This document shows positions 61,998 to 64,000 of a stretch of 64,000 nt of DNA, in pieces; position 1 is the first letter of the stretch, and each line of letters opens with the position of its first letter. Both the position numbers and the translations under genes were made by a program. Location of the stretch: positions 1 to 64,000 of the forward strand of contig JAWKUA010000006.1 in the NCBI GenBank assembly GCA_041398785.1. The letters run 5' to 3'. Under the pieces are notes generated by a model, which was not told where the DNA came from, made no database searches, and saw only the letters and a list, made by a program, of their open reading frames with translations. This DNA comes from Planctomycetaceae bacterium (GTDB lineage: Bacteria > Planctomycetota > Planctomycetia > Planctomycetales > Planctomycetaceae).

Positions 61998-64000
61998 ACG
62001 TCGCCGGTGAACTCAGCCATGTTGCTTCGCCGGCCTCGGTCCGGACGGACGAAAGCCGACGGAAGTTCCTGAACTGCGTCGGGGCAGTTGCCGGACCGAT
62101 GTTTGTGATCTCGATGTTCGCGACGGCTCTGTGTCTGCTGCACGGCGAGCTGCGTCACTATCACCTGAGCGATTTTGTGCGCAGCCTGGCCGAGATTCCC
62201 GCAGGGCGACTCTGGCTGGCCGCCGGACTGACATTGCTGAACTACCTGATTCTGATCGGCTACGACTGGCTGGGAATTCGATACGTCGGGCGTCCGATGA
62301 GCTTTCCGAGAATTGCGCTGGCGTCGTTCCTGGGGAGCGCGGTCGGGAACAATTTCGGCATGCTTCTGGGCGGTTCGGCAATCCGAGCGAGGCTCTATAC
62401 GGCCTGGGGATTTTCGGCAGTCGAAATCGTCAGACTCGTGCTGATGCTGAGCGTGACGTTCTGGATCGGATTGTTCGCCCTGTCGTGTGCCGTGTTCATT
62501 TTCGATCCGATGACGATTCCTGCGAGCCTGCATCTGCCGGTAACGTCGACGGTTCCATTGGGCGTGATTCTGGGATGCCTGGCTGTCGGCTACCTGGCGC
62601 TGTGTGCTGTTCGTCGCGAACCAGTGCGGATCCGGCAGTGGGAATTTTCACCGCCCAAAGTCTGGATGTCGCTGATGCAGTTTGCCGTTGCCACGCTGGA
62701 CCTGATGGTCGCGGCGGGCGTGCTGTACGTGCTGCTGCCGGCGTCGGTGCCTGTGAGTTACTCGCAATTGCTGGCCATCTATCTGCTGGCGCTTGTGGCG
62801 AGCCTGTTTTCGCAGGTGCCCGGGGGACTGGGCGTTTTGGAACTGGTCGTGCTGGTTCTGGTCAGCCCGGTCCGGCCCCAGTCGGTGGTTGGATCGCTGA
62901 TGGCGTACCGGGCGATCTACTATCTGATTCCTCTTGCGCTTGGACTGATCCTGCTTGGTGCATATGAACTGACGCTGAATCGCCGTCGCGTCGGCAGGGC
63001 GGTCGCGCTGATGGGAAGCTGGACCAGGTTCGCCGCTCCGCGCGTTCTGACCGTCGGCGTCTTTCTGGCGGGCGGAATGCTGCTGTTGTCCGGAGCGACA
63101 CCCGCGGCTCATGGCCGTCTGCGGCTGTTGCGCGACGTGCTGCCGCTGCCTGTCATCGAGGTGTCGCACCTGCTGGGCAGTATTGCCGGCATCCTGCTGA
63201 TCCTGCTGGCTCGCAGTCTGCAGCGGCGGATCGAAACGGCGTACTACGCGGTTTGCCTGCTGCTGGCCGGCGGTGCCGTCGTTTCGCTGCTGAAGGGATT
63301 CGACTACGAAGAAGCGACAGTCCTGTTCGTGATGCTGCTGCTGATCCTTCCCTGCCGACGACACTTTTACCGCAGGGGTGCGCTGCTGACCGATCGTTTT
63401 TCGCCAGGCTGGTATGCGGCCGTTGTTCTGGTGCTTGGATGTACGCTGTGGCTGATGCACTTTGCCTACAAGCACATCGAATACAGCGGCGACCTGTGGT
63501 GGCAGTTTGAATCACAGGGCAGCGCTCCGCGATCTCTGCGAGCAACGGCGGGCGCGGTGCTGGTGACGCTGGTGTTTGCCGCATCGCGGCTGCTGCGTTC
63601 GAAGCCACGGCCGCCGGAACTGCCGAATGACGAGGAACTCGACACGGCCTGCCGGATTGTCGCAGACTGTTCGCGAACTTCCGCCAGCCTGGCGCTGCTG
63701 GGCGATAAGTACTTTCTGTTCAATGCCCGGCACTCGGCCTTCATCATGTACGGCACCGAAGGCAGGAGCTGGGTCGCGATGGGAGATCCCGTCGGTGATG
63801 AAAGCGATGCTGCGGAACTGATCTGGGACTTCCGTGAACGATGTGACGAAGGAAGGCGCTGGCCGGTTTTTTACCAGGTCGATGAGGATCGGCTGTCGAT
63901 GTACGTCGAGGCCGGACTGTCGCTGGTCAAAATCGGCGAAGAAGCCCGTGTTCCGCTGTCCGGCTTCAGTCTTGAAGGAAGCAGCCGGAAAGGACTGCGA
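61994..64000 (+). CDS. mprF: MprF-like lysylphosphatidylglycerol synthase/flippase, partial
   Basis: The first 669 codons of an open frame that leaves the window; typical MprF is about 840-870 residues. The N-terminal two thirds hold many membrane segments with the MprF flippase region (GSAVGNNFGMLLGGSAIRARLY and PGGLGVLELVVL). From about residue 545 the soluble DUF2156 synthase domain begins (SLALLGDKYFLFN, VAMGDPVGDE, PVFYQVDEDRLSMYVEAGLSLVKIGEEA). MprF transfers Lys or Ala from tRNA to phosphatidylglycerol and flips the product, lowering surface charge. It overlaps the HlyD-type gene by four bases (ATGA). Confidence 0.94.
   Translation, partial: MNVAGELSHVASPASVRTDESRRKFLNCVGAVAGPMFVISMFATALCLLHGELRHYHLSDFVRSLAEIPAGRLWLAAGLTLLNYLILIGYDWLGIRYVGRPMSFPRIALASFLGSAVGNNFGMLLGGSAIRARLYTAWGFSAVEIVRLVLMLSVTFWIGLFALSCAVFIFDPMTIPASLHLPVTSTVPLGVILGCLAVGYLALCAVRREPVRIRQWEFSPPKVWMSLMQFAVATLDLMVAAGVLYVLLPASVPVSYSQLLAIYLLALVASLFSQVPGGLGVLELVVLVLVSPVRPQSVVGSLMAYRAIYYLIPLALGLILLGAYELTLNRRRVGRAVALMGSWTRFAAPRVLTVGVFLAGGMLLLSGATPAAHGRLRLLRDVLPLPVIEVSHLLGSIAGILLILLARSLQRRIETAYYAVCLLLAGGAVVSLLKGFDYEEATVLFVMLLLILPCRRHFYRRGALLTDRFSPGWYAAVVLVLGCTLWLMHFAYKHIEYSGDLWWQFESQGSAPRSLRATAGAVLVTLVFAASRLLRSKPRPPELPNDEELDTACRIVADCSRTSASLALLGDKYFLFNARHSAFIMYGTEGRSWVAMGDPVGDESDAAELIWDFRERCDEGRRWPVFYQVDEDRLSMYVEAGLSLVKIGEEARVPLSGFSLEGSSRKGLR

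Noticed and set aside
62648..63475. Minus-strand ORF opposite mprF
   Set aside because: Gln/Arg-rich shadow of a membrane protein gene.
1..64000. CRISPR arrays, rRNA and tRNA genes
   Set aside because: No regularly spaced repeats, tRNA-like arms or rRNA segments were recognised by eye; a dedicated scan would be more sensitive for tRNAs.

Overview
The window reads as a chromosomal segment of a GC-rich bacterium of the Planctomycetes. The pointers are an LL-diaminopimelate aminotransferase (dapL), a DUF1559 prepilin-type protein, a PEP-CTERM tail, N-terminal NPYxAP motifs on small membrane proteins, zinc-ribbon/low-complexity membrane proteins and an ISAzo13-type transposase remnant. This assignment is inference from gene content; no rRNA or tRNA gene was recognised. 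The 5' end falls just downstream of a complete gene, and the 3' end cuts an mprF-like gene.

Layout. 0-2.8 kb (minus): four translationally coupled genes, two tiny NPYxAP membrane proteins, an MJ0619/Tes-like radical SAM protein and an Lgt-like protein. 2.9-14.6 kb: mostly housekeeping genes (glnS, arfB, ychF), a frameshifted RDD protein, a zinc-ribbon membrane protein, a SulP transporter fused to beta-carbonic anhydrase, an RRM protein and a TauE/SafE exporter. 14.9-16.2 kb: a scar with a dead ISAzo13-like transposase and an orphan PEP-CTERM tail. 16.4-26.3 kb (minus): a chemosensory cluster (PilZ-like protein, Gln-rich protein, CheW, MCP, CheA-REC hybrid, REC-DUF4388 regulator, FHA/coiled-coil protein, coiled-coil protein) with no cheR or cheB in view. 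26.7-41 kb: a sugar porter, a membrane/TPR protein, a Gfo/Idh/MocA oxidoreductase, a frameshifted DUF1559 protein, dapL, a small lipoprotein with a clear terminator, an MsbA-like ABC exporter, a methyltransferase, a PQQ-propeller protein and a BON protein. 41.2-46.8 kb: gyrA with an unusual quinolone-determining region, a lone PD-(D/E)XK-like protein and a TolB-like propeller.

46.9-64 kb is an envelope and stress region. It has a six-PAS histidine kinase with a NarL-type regulator, a lone receiver protein, a run of exported proteins (lipoprotein, PDZ protein, two internally duplicated proteins, a Tat-exported Csp1-like copper protein), an mgtA remnant and a frameshifted HtrA protease. Divergent from HtrA is a tightly coupled operon encoding a DevCAB-type ABC exporter followed by MprF.

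Three genes (RDD, DUF1559, HtrA) carry reading-frame breaks inside otherwise well-conserved sequence. They may be assembly indels or real lesions, and raw reads would decide. The strongest candidate for something undescribed is the four-gene radical SAM/Lgt-like lipid-type operon at the left edge.
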